Position numbers and translations under genes: made by a program
Notes under the pieces: generated by a model
What the model saw: the letters and a program-made list of their open reading frames with translations, nothing else
Told to the model about the DNA's origin: nothing
Database searches by the model: none
Shown: positions 35,112-48,057 of the stretch, in pieces
Layout: each line of letters begins with the position of its first letter
How positions within the stretch are numbered: position 1 is the stretch's first letter
Assembly: GCA_013339765.2 (NCBI GenBank)
Contig: CM023457.1
Location: 45,372,144 to 45,436,143 of the forward strand
Origin: Haemaphysalis longicornis
Lineage: Eukaryota > Arthropoda > Arachnida > Ixodida > Ixodidae
Direction: 5' to 3'
Length of the DNA stretch: 64,000 nt

Positions 35112-38100
35112 AACCCCCCTCTAACTATTACCAGTGGAACTGCGATCATTTAAAAGCAAAAAACCCTCCCTTGAACTCTACACAGCCACCAGCCCCGGGG
35201 TGTACTGGCGTTTCAAGAAACGGACACCCCATCACCCACGCTGCGCGACTACAACCCCTACACCAACCCACCGCACCAACGCACGGCAATATTTGTCAAG
35301 CGTCCCCTTTCCCGGGCCCCAAAGTGATACCCACGGCACCCCCAATCGATCACGTTTTGGTCGAGCTCATCCCTCACGACAAGCGGGAAAAAAGTCTCTT
35401 TATCCTGAACCTGTACAGCCCCCCCACCCAGCCTCTCACGGCCATAGAACAGCTACTTCATACTGGCCCGACTCACCGGAAACAATCAGTGCATACTCCT
35501 CGGGGACTTTAACGCCCGCATGTTACGTGGGGATATCCTCACGCATCCAAGAAAGGAAGGGCCCTCCTTCATGCTACGCAAAATTACCATTTTATCCTGA
35601 AAAATGACCTCACTGGGGCCACCCGGCTGGGAAATAGCGAAAGCGAGATTCCATCCCCGATCTCACGTTTACCGACATGTCCCACAATAGCTGGGAACGG
35701 AAGCCGGACACCTTGGGAACGCCCACTTCAAAATTGCACTATGTGTCTCCAATCATGCTCCCGCACCGCACCGGAGTGGCACGACTAACCGATTGGAGGC
35801 CCTCCGGAAAGCCCCCTTCCCCTCCATAAACCTACGGAAAACATTGAAGAATGGAGTCAACAACTGGCCGACCTACAACAGACTTACACCAAGAACATCA
35901 TACTCACACAGGATCTCCCGCCCCATACCCACCTTTACCCCTGTGGGAAGCCCGCCGTGGCTTACTGAATCGATGGCGTCGCAACAAGCACAACCGCTCA
36001 CTCAAACGGCGCATCGCAAATTACACAAGAGGCGCTCACGTACGCCCAACATCTCCAAAACCAAAACTGGCGGACGTTTTGCGACCAACTGAGGGATCCC
36101 TCACAAAAAAGAAAGCATGGAAATATTTCGGCACCTGTTGGGCAATACGCCATCCAAACCGCCATACTCACCCCATCACCCGCCTCATTCACAATCACTC
36201 TCAACCCCCGGGCCAGCTGCTTTCCTCTTTTTAAAAGAAGCTTTTTGGCTCCTGCTAACTCCGTCTCTGCTTCCCACCCTAATTACCAAAGGGGGTCCCA
36301 ACCCCCAAACCCTTTACGAGCCATACACACGCGAGGAACTCTTACAAGCACTCGCAAGGTTAACACGCAATTCGGCGCCGGGGCACGACCAAATTACATA
36401 CAAGCTGCTTCGGAACCTGAACGACGAGCACTTGGATTCCCTCCTTGACTGCTACAACCCGGGACTGGAAAAAGGAACACTACCCTCGCAGTGGCGAAAG
36501 CTGATATTACCTTACTGCCAAAAAAACAAGTCCTTGGGGTTCGACAACCTACGACCCATTTCCTTAAACCCCATGTGTGGGTAAACTATACGAACATTTG
36601 GTCGCTCGACGCCTTACAGAACTCCTAGAAGATACTGGCCGCTTTCCCCACACCATGTTCGGCTTCCGGGCACATCTGTCTGCTCAAGACGTACACCTAC
36701 AATTGAAAGAAACAATCATTGACCACCTCAGCAAAACGAACCCAAGCTGCATCGTAGCCCTGGACATAAAGGGGGTTTCGACAACGTAACCCCACCGCCA
36801 TCCTACAACAACTCCAAAACCCCGGGATGTGGAAAGGCAACTTACAACTTTGTCCGCGCCTTCCTCACAAACCGGACGGCTACCTTACACCTCGGACCAT
36901 ACAAGACAGAAAATTCCACACCCCCCCGGGGAACGCCCCAAGGATCATAATCCCCCTTTGCTATTCAACATCTCCCTTTGGCCTTCCGGAACAACTTGCA
37001 CAGATACCTGACCTACATCACGCTCTATATGCTGATGATCTCACGCTCTGGACCAACACAGGCTCCGCAGGTTACCAGCAAGACAATTTACAGCAAGCAG
37101 TCGACGTCATCTCGAATTACCCCCGTACGTGCGGGCTCTCATGTGCCCCATCTAAATCTGCCCCCTCGTTCTCCGAAACAGGACCCGAGGACGACCACCG
37201 AACCCGACACCCGACCCCACAATATACATCGGCAGCCAACTGATCCCCACTGTCAAGACCCTGCGCATTCTGGGGTTCACTACCACCACGACGGCTCCGG
37301 AGCTGCATATCTCCCCAGACTACAAACTCTGTGTCACAACTAACGCACCTGATTCGACGAACCTGTTCGAGAAGACACGGTCTCAGAGAAGCCGACACCT
37401 GCCGCATTCTCCAAGCAATGCTAACCAGTCGGGTCACATACGGAGCTCCATACCTTCTCCTCAAACCGCGAGAACAGGCCAAAATTGACATTCTAATTCG
37501 GAAATCCTACAAGACGGGGCTTGGCTTGCCCGTGTACACATCGACCGAACGGCTACTGGAAATCGGTCTCCATAATACTCTCACCGAATTGATGGAGGCC
37601 CACATAAACAACCAGTTGGAACGACTGCAGCTCACCCCAAAGGGCCGACACCTGCTGCATAAGCTCGGTCGACATGTGAGCAGACTCCCGATACCCCCCC
37701 GCGAATACCCACTGCTCAACGCGCGAACATACGGGTGCTTCCCATCCCACGCCATATGCACCCCACGTACAACATTGGACGACGACAGCATCGGACCCGC
37801 CTCCTTCTTCGAAAGTACGGCAGTGATTCAACTGCCCTTTACACCGACGCCACTCCCTCCCCCCCAACGAGCACACGTAGCTGCCGTAGTGCGCTCCGAC
37901 GCCACCACCCTCGTTGCTTCCAGCCTTCAACAGCATCAACGAGCACGGCAGAAGAAGCCGCTATAGCCCTCGCCATCGCTCACGCTACGACTCCAACTGT
38001 CACGGTGCTCACGGACTCTCAAGCTGCCTGCCGCCGCTACGCTCAAGGCAGAGTTTCCACCCTGGCACTCCACATCCTGTCCCAACGCCCACCCCTACCT

Positions 38101-38606
38101 TAACCCCATCGTGTGGACACCGAGCCACACATCCCTCCCTGGGAACGAAGTGGCTCACGCCACGGCCCGCGATCTTCTTACCCGGGCCCTCCCAGACGAG
38201 GCCTGCCGCCCCAACCTAGACCATGGTCCCCCTGCTCTGACCCCTCTCCAACAAACCACACCGACATCCTGTACCACTACAGGGCCCCCCGACGCACTTA
38301 TCCCCTCCTCACCCTTCCTCTCCGTTCCCGACGCCCGCATCTGGCGAAGACTTCAAACTCACACATACCACAACCACGTCGCCCTCCACCGCATCTCCCC
38401 CACCTGCTATGCACCCAACTGCTCACGCTGCGACACTCCCAACACGACCCTGCACCTTGTCTGGATGTGCCCACTGAACCCCCAACCACCCGATCCCCCT
38501 TCTGTAAGGGTGGGAGAGCGCGTTGCGCAGTTGCCAGCTCGAGGACCAGGAAGCCCTGATCTCTCGGGGGAAGGCGGCGGCGACCCTGCGCGGCCTACCG
38601 GAATAG
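35108..38606 (+). pseudogene. I-like LINE: ORF2 (endonuclease, RT, RNase H), frameshifted
   Basis: Starts at the ORF1 stop. The endonuclease begins YYQWNCDHLK near 35125, continues LFILNLYSPPTQPLTAIEQL near 35397-35456 and ILLGDFNA near 35490-35514. RT: TRNSAPGHDQITYKLLR near 36364; FDNLRPISLNPM near 36540; GKLYEHLVARRLTELLEDTG near 36580; ALDIKG before a one-base deletion near 36770; LYADDLTLW with YADD at 37028-37039. RNase H: ALYTDAT near 37834; TAEEAAIALAIAH near 37950; VLTDSQAACRRYAQGR near 38004; and WTPSHTSLPGNEVAHATARD near 38114. A C-terminal CYAPNCSRCDTPNTTLH (near 38407) follows, and the stop is at 38604-38606. The 3' UTR ends GAATAAACGTTTTCC near 38663-38677. Nearly full length, about 5.1 kb with ORF1, but with many single-base indels, so not active. 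Confidence 0.9.
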
Positions 38607-38699
38607 GATGGCCACCCACCGCTCCTAACTCTTTTTTTCTCCCCCCCCCTCTCCCTTTTTCTGAATAAACGTTTTCCTCCTCCTCCTCTGCTGCTTCTT

Positions 38700-41600
38700 G
38701 TCCTCGGCGCCATGACCATCGGTTTCATCACTACCCGGCTTCATCACATCAATAACTACAAACTTTTTATTCCATGCGTGACAACATAGCCAATCAAATA
38801 CCGTTGTTGCATGATTCTTCATTTGCCGGTCAGATGGGGACATGTGTGGACACAGAGCTGATTATCCTAGACGTTTTTGTGCCAAGGCATAAATATCAAA
38901 AGAAGTGAAGCGATTAGCCCTCAGTCAACCCGTTAGATTGGGTGCGTGTGCGTTTTCTTGACTTTGATAGTCAGCACTCGTGTGGCCTTTCATTGCCTCG
39001 GTTATTGTGTATTTGCCAAGTATTAAAAGTTGAATCGAGAGCACCTCGCCCCAATTGCCACGTTACTCAGTAAATAAAAAGAAGTGTTGCTACGATTACG
39101 GCAAACAGTCGAGTTTTTCTTTGGCCAATCTTGGCCGATCTCCCTAAGTGGGTATACTTGGCTTGACAAGCGTGCGCCGGGGACGCTGGGGGTCGCCGCG
39201 AGGCACGCACACAGTAGCCCTCGGGGTTTACTTGACTTCTTTACCTGCCGGGCTGCCGCCGCGAAATACGCGCTCAAGTGCGAGCGCTCACGTGCGCGGT
39301 ACATTTCTTCAGTATTTTTAAATAACAATTTCAGAACCATCTTCGCTGTTAAAAGTGAGGAACTGTCATGTTGCAGCAATTAAGCATAGCAGCAGCCGTC
39401 TCTGCCAAGTTAATAGAACCCTCTAAACTTCCTTGGGAGACCCATCGCAAAATTTGAGATCCGGTACAAACCACCGGCCAGTGAGCGTACCATTTAAAAG
39501 GCGCGCTGTTAGGCTGTCATGATTGTGTAAGCACACTCGTAAAAACACCAACCTATCTAGTTATACCTGTCGCTCGCAAAAAACGTGAAGTTGTGTATAT
39601 GGAGCAGTGAATTGTTCATGGTTAAAACACTTGAAGTACATACCAGAAATGGGTGTTTTGGATACTGGCTTCTAATGTAAAGCCGTCACAAGCGGCACAT
39701 GGACAAGGTCCCGAGGACAGTTTATTTCTGACTCTTTCCGTCGGTCTTAAGCGACAGCTACCTCCCAAGTTCACGCAGGATCAGCTGTCTATTCACAATG
39801 AATAAAGTGTAATCGTAAATATTCAAAAATAGGTGTTTAGAAAAAATTTAGTTACAGAGTGTCCTTTGAATTTCCCTTGTGTCTCATGAAATGCTGTTTT
39901 GCCACTTTGCAGTGTGATTTCTTTGCGACAGTGGATGATTCGTGGTCGGTCAAGTAGTTGCTCTGACGTCTGCTGGAGAACTAACCGCAGTTTTTAATGT
40001 GTTGTGCAACCAAGCCGAATGATTCTTTTATAGCGACAGCGAGCTATAACATACTTGGGTGGAAACTTCGGCCACATTATGTTATAAAGATAGGCAAGAT
40101 TATTCCGGAGCCCTGCCCAATGGCACACTTCATAGCCGAATGGAATCTTTGGCCCCTTGAACCGCCAAACGTAGAATGTTCTTCAAGTTTGCCGAAGCAA
40201 ATCTTACAATGGCTTCATAACCGCGACTGATCACTTGTTTTAAAATGCCCTTCCTAGCCGATGACAGGCAGATAGATATTTTATCACATACCCTAAACTT
40301 GTCCTGTTTGAGCTATTGGGCAAGACAGCGCAGCGTAAGTTAGTTGGTGAAGCAGGAGAAATCTAGCTAAGGACTGCAAATGCGGTCAATGTCAGCCATA
40401 ACTTAGCAATCTAAATGTCAAAGCCTGGGCGACGCGGCCCGACATCGTTCGCATGGTCTTAAGAAAAGTTCAACAAGGCAGTGGTGGCCGCTGGAAGTCT
40501 TAACACTTCTGAGATCATGTTACGCTTACAGAGAGGACAAGCTAATTTGTCCTTGTCTAGCAATAGGGCGTTCTTTAGGCGCAGGGGGCGCCCAAAAAAT
40601 CCTTCCGGTGTTTATCTCATTTGAGGTTAACAGCGAAAGTACGCTACTACAGAATTTACTGCGTGTGATGTGGTGTCGACACAATGAGCGGTTTGTAGGG
40701 TAAACGCTTTAAGTTATGATAATGAAGGTATTACGCTCCTTTTTTTCAGAATAACACCGTGTTAAGAGAGATATTGCCAGCGTTGTCGAACCACAGACAG
40801 AGGTTTTGCGACGTATTTATAATAAACTTCCACTGATCATTCTGAGGGCTCAGAATGATACTGTAAAGAATATACTCTAGCATTTGCATGTGTGCGTTTC
40901 TGAATACAAAAGAATTCGGGTGATAACACTTTCTTCATTATGAACAAAATGTAAGGCGCGGAAGGCTTTCTGCGTGCTCTGTTCAGTCGCCCACTGCAGT
41001 TTTTCTGCAATAATTTATTCGACGATTATGTGTCGGGAAATGATGAAAGGTACGTGGTAGTTGTCTATAAGGCGATTAATTGGATTTTAATAAACGAACA
41101 AAAAGACTTTATGGGTCAGCAGTCGTCACATCAAGAAGATTCCTTTTTTGTTACGCTACTTTTGTTTTTTGATAAAAGAAGAGTTACGCCTGCAAATGCG
41201 CACTTTTTGATGGGTCTTCACCGCAGGCGTAGCTGTGCTAGCGCTTATTCAGTGAAACATCACAAACAAAAAAGATTATAAACGCAGATTTCTATTTTAG
41301 AAGGACGTCAAACCTTCCCAAGTCCCTGGTGCGGCGGCAGACTGCGAAGAGACACTTCTTTTATCAAAGAGCGAAGCCAGAAAAGCAAGGACAGTGGCGG
41401 AGAACACTGCGCGGAGACGCGCTTCGAACGCGGTATTTCCACCGCTTATAACTTCTGAGCAAACAAAATGATGCAAGATGTTTTTCAGCAGGACTGTTGG
41501 CCCTCTTGAGGAGTCTCATTTGGAAAATTTTGAAAAAAATCGAGACCGTTTTATTTTATTTTGATTTTTAAAGTTTCGCATTTTAACAAAAAGCACAGCA

Positions 41601-42249
41601 GTCAATATTTTTAGCCTATATTTATGTTTTTTTAGACGAGCGATATTTTACAGATATGTTTATAAATATCTGGTCGACACAACCTATCACTTACAAGTTG
41701 GTAAAAATTTCAGATACGGAGGTAGGTACGGAGCCTAGATACGGAGCCTAGCCCAATTGACTTTCTTTAATAATTTTTTGTTCATGGCAGAACCGAAAAG
41801 TTGGCTTGACCTGTTTGTCATCATTTCGGTGCAGTTTCTGTTTTCACGTGTGCTCCCATCAGAACAATCATACCTTGCCAGGCGCAAAGCCTCAAAGTTG
41901 GAAAAAGCTGCAGGTGCCGAATATCGCGGATCACCCGCGCCACTTTTGCAAATTTTTTTGGCTGAGTACTCACGCCAAAAGAAAACGGATTGCAGTTTTA
42001 ATCGATTCTCTGGCTTGCGCAAAACATAAAAATATCGAAAAGAACTAAAAAATGCGTGTGTACACGCATGCCCGTTCTCTGTGGAATTGCCTTGGTACGG
42101 AAAAAGAGCAGGAAATTTGAAAACATGATATGTGCATGTGAATTATTTGTGCATTATGTAAATACCGTTATTAAATACCGAAGAAGACCCCCTCAAAATG
42201 TCCAAGAATGCATTGCAAGCATAGGGCTCACCCTGTGCTGTTAAGGAAC
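38700..42249. other. no supported gene
   Basis: Frames at 39023-39383, 39997-40230, 41030-41281 and 41735-42029 are unrecognised. A GC-rich patch lies at about 39165-39305. No element recognised by eye. Confidence 0.35.
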
Positions 42250-43230
42250 CACACCCGTGCCATCCCATAGTTGAAAAGCAGGCAGTTATCTCTCCCTGGT
42301 TACGAGATGAACCAGAAGCAACCAAATCTGACTTCTGCGACGCTCCTTCAATAGAATTGCACAGACCTGAAGCGACAGCCCTTTTTGAACTCCTCACCAC
42401 CGTTGATTGTCCTGGAAGCGAACTGCCACATCAAGCTACCAGGAAGAATTCACTGTGGCCCCGCAGGTGATATCAGTGAACGTTCACGCTTATTTAAAGC
42501 ACTATATCGGACGCTACTCACGCCATTTCAACAGCGGGGATGTCATCATGACATCTCCGAGCTCCTATCTCTGTTAATGAAGACGTTAAGCCTTTGCGTC
42601 CTCAACATTTATTGCCGCCCTACTCAGAAGGCCCCGTCATTTCGTCAACAATATATGTAACTGCAAATATTGTTGGAGCCAAATCACTCCTTGCTGATTT
42701 TCACACTTCTCGTCCTCAATAGGGGTATCCGTACGAAACAAAAGGAGGCGCTCCCCTGCTGGCAATAATTGATAGTTTTCACCACCTGCTTCCTAAACAC
42801 ACCGGCTGAACAACCCGGGTGAGCACCAGCACAGCCTGTGACACTTCCCTAGAACAGTCATTATCATTGGACACAGGATATACTATGCTCTTCATCTGGA
42901 GGGAACCTTGGATCGCACCATACGATCATCGAAATCACCCTTGACAATCTGAATTACAACGACGAGACGAGAGCCACCCGTCTAAGCAACGAGGATGCAA
43001 TTTGGCAAGGCACCCTTTTCCCCTTGCCCCATAGACCCGAAACAAACCTTCAACCGAGGGGGTCAATGATATTATTGAAAGTGTCAGTGTAAACACAACA
43101 TCTCATCTATGCCGACTCCCAGCGTGGATGCTAAACTTCTAAATCTCTGGGAGGAAAGGCGGAACCTCAGAAAACGATGACAATGCCAAAGACGCAACCG
43201 CAAACACCGCACCGAATTGCAGCGCCTAAT
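42250..43230 (+). pseudogene. I-like LINE endonuclease fragment, ending at the gap
   Basis: Split over frames: LCVLNIYCRPTQKAPSF near 42593, ADFHTSRPQ near 42697, GIRTKQKEALPCW near 42723-42760, GSHHTIIEITLDNLNYNDE near 42912, and VDAKLLNLWEERRNLRKR near 43127. These follow the order of the endonuclease and the linker to RT of I-like LINEs, so the element runs into the assembly gap where RT would begin. The left edge is uncertain. RT has not been seen on the far side of the gap. Confidence 0.7.
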
Positions 43231-43330
43231 NNNNNNNNNNNNNNNNNNNNNNNNNNNNNNNNNNNNNNNNNNNNNNNNNNNNNNNNNNNNNNNNNNNNNN
43301 NNNNNNNNNNNNNNNNNNNNNNNNNNNNNN
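43231..43330. other. assembly gap (100 N)
   Basis: Exactly 100 unknown bases, the usual placeholder for a gap of unknown size. It falls inside a LINE. Confidence 0.99.
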
Positions 43331-44039
43331 TGAGGAATCTCATACATTTTATTTTGTCAGTATTTTTTTTAATTTTTGATTTTTTTTTCGAATTTTTGTT
43401 TCAAACTTCCGTCTGATCATTTTTCTCCGCTTAGGCTATAAGAGCGATGTCGTACTTCCCCCAAGCATTCATTTTTGCACAGATGCAGGACCTTACACGG
43501 CCCTGGCTGTAGGTGTACTCGGTAAAAGAGGCTACGCATTAAAACGGGTGCTGAATGACTCACGACACCTGAAAAAGTACATGCGTTTCCGGCAATGTGT
43601 CCAGTGTTTCCACCAATGACAGTGATAAGGCTTGCTCTGACTTCGGAGGGTTGTCGCCGAACAGGTTTTGCTGGAAAACACCACGGTACCAAGCTTGATG
43701 CTGTTCTTGCCTAGTGACACGGGATGACTGGTTGATCACTCGTACTTACAAAGTGAAAACTTATAAACGCCTGCCACTTGTATTTTATTTAGCACAGTTC
43801 TGCAACGCAGTTTGACATATCCTTGAGGGCACCTTTTAAGGGTTGTCAGCCAACGCAAGAAAACAGCAGGAAAATGTTGTTTGTCCCTTTATCGTCTCTT
43901 ACTTTGATTCGTAGTCGAGATGAATTTTCCCACACAACAAATGTCGATGTCTGGGCCACTTTCTACCAAGAAGAAAATTGAAATGCTCTTATTAGAAGAA
44001 CTTCTACACGATTTTTTTTTATTTCGTATAAATATAGCT
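43331..44039. other. no recognised gene
   Basis: A minus-strand frame at 43417-43692 is open but unrecognised, as are two overlapping minus frames. T-rich directly after the gap. Confidence 0.3.
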
Positions 44040-44087
44040 CCCGGGTAGTAATGAGCTCAATTGTAAATGTGAAAATTCCGGTAGTAA

Positions 44088-45690
44088 TTACACGTGGCAA
44101 TGCCTTAAGGGGGCCATGCCGACAAGCACAAGTTCAATTAATTCGAAATATTGCCTCGCTATAATCTTACTGACACCACTCCATGAACACAAGTTCAACT
44201 GTTTCTGGTTTTCCACATAATGTGCAATGTGTTGACCAGACAACAAACAAACCTTTTTCTTCCATCCAAGTTTTAACATGGAGGGCTTGGTGTGTAACTT
44301 AAAGAAAAACGTTTTCACGGGGGCTGGGACGACCATTCTTTTTACACAAGATAAAATATCCTGACCAGGAACAGAGCTGTATAACGATCGATACAGGGGC
44401 ACCGGGTACAGCATTTCCTTCAAATCTTTGGTGAGGTGCCTCCTCGATACGGTTGTTAGGTATTCGAGGGAAAACCGCACAGTAGGAAATCTGAACGAGT
44501 CCACTACTTCCTTTATGTAGCCTTTGATTGTACCACATCTTTCATTCGCAGAGGAAACAATGAACATGGGCAATGCACTGGCTAGTGCTCTGTGCATGAA
44601 ACTACGTATAAACGGATCTTGCGAGTCTCTTAAAAACAAAAACGGCTTGACAAGCAGTCTGACATAAATGTGACATAGGCCGACACCACCCTCCCCCACC
44701 CGCCGAAAGAGATTTGTTCTACTACAGCGCTCCCCGACAGATGACCATATGAAAACAGCAAACACAGGATCTATTTTCTGTACATGAACTCTCGTACAAT
44801 GAAGGACTTGCAACACGTACCACAGTTTGGCTAAAAGAAAAAGATTGCAGAATGTGGCACGTGCAACAACTGAGAACGCGCGACCACCCCACTTTGTTGT
44901 TTTTTCACGTAATCTTGCCATTTCCCCTTTCCGGTACCCGTCGTTTTGTTCGTACTGGTCCAAAGGTACCGCCAGATAGCACACCGGCGTGCGCGACCAC
45001 ATCACGTTCTCAAACACACACGGTGCCGATTCCCACTCCCCATGAAAAGATCTGGTACATTTTGACCAGCTAACGGAGCTATTCGTTACATGGCCAAAAT
45101 CCTTGGTCATCCCCATCGCTTTGCTAATATTTTCCTTGTCTTCACAGAAAACAGCTACGCTGTCCGCGTATGTAAGCAGTTTCACCTCGCTCGAGTGAAA
45201 ATGAAAGCCGCGCAACTCAGTGTCATGAATTATTTTTAAGCAAAAGGATTGTAAAAAAATGCGTAATCCGTATTAGCCAGGGTTATTGGTCTGAAGCCAG
45301 TAACAGATTCTCGTTTCACTCTGTCTTCAGACTTTGGTATTAAAACAGTGTGTGTTCGCACAAAGGAGGGTGGCAGTACTTGTGTTTGATACGCTTCGCT
45401 GGAAACCAGAAACAAAAAAGGGCCACAATCTCGGCAATCTTGTTGTAGAACGCTGCACCTAAGTATTCAGGACCTGGAGATTTGCCCCCTTTTACATTCC
45501 TTACGGCTCCCTCGACTTCGGCTGAGGTTATAGGCTCTTCTAATCTTTTTCTCGCATCCTCACCTAAAGGGGGCATGTATTGAAGAAAGCCTTTTTTGAA
45601 TTCATCAACCTTCGGTACAGCGTCATGCCGGAATACCTGTACGAAGGCGCCTTATGTCCTTCCCTCTAAGTTATCCATTCAAATGGTGCT
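44088..45690 (-). pseudogene. L1/Tx1-like LINE ORF2 with deleted RT core
   Basis: On the minus strand, 45690-45240 encodes the N-terminal RT region with a few stops: EDARKRLEEPITSAEVEGAV near 45555, SPGPEYLGAAFY near 45480, and TVLIPKSEDRVKRESVTGF then RPITLANTDY near 45345-45260. The text then jumps within a few codons to SFCLKIIHDTELRGF. From there a 375-codon frame (45215-44088) stays open to its stop. It holds LLTYADSVAVF (YADD changed to YADS, 45170-45159), then KWGGRAFSVVARATFCN and RTNLFRRVGEGGVGL. The RT part between those points, including the first catalytic Asp motif, is absent, so the protein cannot be an active RT. Clade assignment is tentative. Confidence 0.8.
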
Positions 45691-46299
45691 GTCGTCGTGG
45701 AGAGGTGAAGCGTAGTGCGTCATGAAGCTAATGAGCGCCGATAGTTGGCGCCTTGATAGGGCACCGTCTAGCGGCGGAAGCTGCGGTGCTAACCCGTCCG
45801 CCGCCTATGTGGAACGCCACTCAGCTTCTGGAACGCGGCGGTCGCGTTCCACAAGCTGAGCTCGTCGCAACGCAAGCGTCTGGCGTACATGCCACGGCAG
45901 GACCAATGTGGTTGCACCTTTGCCTAAGCGACCCGCCACCAGGACGTCGCAGACCAGTTAAGCACACCCAGAAGACTGCTCCCGACGGGCAAATCATGCT
46001 CCTTTCGCTGTAGCGTACTCTGACTTCACCAAAAGATTCGCATGACAACCCGTTGGGCTTCGTTCGCATGTTTTGGTTGCAATCGGATTTACGCAATGCC
46101 CTGAAACGTGTAATCCAGTGTCTAATTTTGATGCTCCAACGGTGCCATACCGACGTAATATAAAAAGCGATGTGCAAGTTCATATCGATTCGAAATAACC
46201 GTTCAAATGTTCCAGTGAAGCACATTTTACTTTCGTGTTTTACCGACCACAATTTTTTGTAATCTTTTTGGCTACAAAAGGGGAAGCATAAATTGAAAA
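45691..46299. other. GC-rich stretch with a hairpin; no recognised gene
   Basis: Overlapping frames on both strands (45753-46013 plus, 45821-46354 minus) are unrecognised. The inverted repeat at 45820-45860 lies here. Confidence 0.3.
45820..45860. repeat. 17-bp inverted repeat, one mismatch, 7-nt spacer
   Basis: CTCAGCTTCTGGAACGC and GCGTTCCACAAGCTGAG surround GGCGGTC. A stable hairpin in GC-rich DNA; function unknown. Confidence 0.8.
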
Positions 46300-48045
46300 C
46301 GGGTGTTGGGAGGCCATTACACCCTTTTTTCTTGAATCTCAACATTCTTTTCATAGCTGTACACTATTTTTTTGTTGAAAAGAGGGTGTTGCCAAGTTCA
46401 ACACACTTAGTTTTTTGTAGGGTGTTGAAAGAGAGTCCAAAAGGTGTTCAGCTTTTGATTGATTAACACCATTCATGCACGTATAACGGCACTGTGAACT
46501 ACAAGAGATCCCCTAATACTGTCCTCTCAACCCCGTAAAAAATGATAAAAAGCAAAAAAAAATTGTTCGCGTGCGATGATTGTTTCCTATACGGTGCGCC
46601 TCATCGCCAAAGTTTAGATTTGGCACGTAAAAAATTAATTTCGACATTTAAAATAAAAATTGCTGTATTTCTGGTGCAAAAAGGCTGTTGGCCGACTGCA
46701 ACACCCTTGGCTTTCTGTGGGATGTTGAAAGGGTGTAAAATAAGTGTTCAGTTGCAAAAAAACAGTGGAGGGGGGTTGACAAAGCTTCTTCCGGTGTTGC
46801 TAAGCTTGGCTACGTTTTGCTGGGCTTTAAAACGTTTTGTTAGGTTTTCCAATGTCTTGCTAGGCTAGGCTAAGTGTGGAGGGGTGAATCCAAGTTTAGC
46901 CGAATTTCACAAAGCTATTCCAATGTGTCCCCCACACTGACAGCGGATCCAAGGGGAAACAACGTAGGTCTAACCACAGCCATGCTGTTTCTCCAGCCTT
47001 GCACCACCAGTGCATGCTGCGCCAATTTTTGGCGTTTTAGAATCCCAAAGATACTATTACCTTTGAAATTGTATAATAAAAGCTGCACATACGCATGCGC
47101 CCCTTGTGCTCATACTCGAAAAGGCTCGAAAGCCGGCTTCACTGTTGTAATACCCTATCTGCGGTGGTACACACGTTGCAGGCGGCGCAGTTCTTTCTTG
47201 GTATTTTTTTTGCTCACGCCACCGAAACTAGCTCAAGCTTAAACAGCTTCACTGGTAATAAATTACTCGACTTTATATTGCTTTATATTTCGTGAGGTTG
47301 AAAACATCCCCCCGCTTGTACAAAATCTTCAATCCACACGTGTAACCACTAACAAAATACCATCAAATTTGGAGGTCTCTTACACCCTTTTTCTCCGTCG
47401 GCAGTCATTTCTTACACCGTTTTTCTTAGTTTCCAACACCCTAATTTGCAGCTTTACACCCTAGTGACAAAAAGGGTGTTGAAATAATGAACACCGTCCT
47501 TGAAGGGCGTTGAGATGGCGGGGAATACTTGTTTGGTGTTTAATAACATTTATAGCTTATTGAACACAATAACTACCTCGCGAATAAAAGTTTTTGCAAA
47601 TCAGCATGCCGATTTGTATATGCTCACATTAAAATGCATAATTCTAAAATTAACCCTAAAATATGATTCTTGCGAGAATCCCACCGACACTAGCAGAGGC
47701 CTCCCTTTGCTCGATATAAAAGCAAGAACAACCCATTTATTCCTAAGTACATATGAACTCGCTGTACACATGCATCCCGTTGGTTCTATTGCTCAATACA
47801 TTTGTTGTCTAAGTGTGACTTGTGTGTGTTTTAAGTGTCAGCATGTCATGCTGCTCGCTCCGACGACCATGTTGGCATGCGTTGCTGCGCTGCCTGCACC
47901 GTTATTTTAGGGTGCTAAGCAACCTTACGCCATTTTTAAGGTGTACACGGAAACACGTTTTTTACATCCTTACACCGTTTTTAAGCCATAACACTTTTTA
48001 AAGGTGCGCACCGTGGGACGAGATTTTTACACCCTCTTCGGCAAT
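46300..48045. repeat. cluster of GGGTGTT / AACACCC motifs, unclassified repeat
   Basis: Short motifs such as GGGTGTTGAAAGGGTGTAA and TTACACCCTTTTT recur in both orientations at about 46301-46480, 46705-46755, 47385-47525 and 47905-48045. Unique-looking DNA lies between them, including an unrecognised 136-codon plus-strand frame at 47500-47910. The clustering is far above what the rest of the window shows. The pattern suggests several nested or decayed copies of one short element with (A)CACCC ends. Confidence 0.5.
46588..46632 (+). mobile_element. fragment of the tRNA-derived SINE 3' part
   Basis: GGTGCGCCTCATCGCCA followed by TTTGGCACGTAAA matches the 3' region of the SINE family (compare 14280-14320). 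Head and tail are missing. Confidence 0.45.
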
Positions 48046-48057
48046 AAAAAGTATAAG

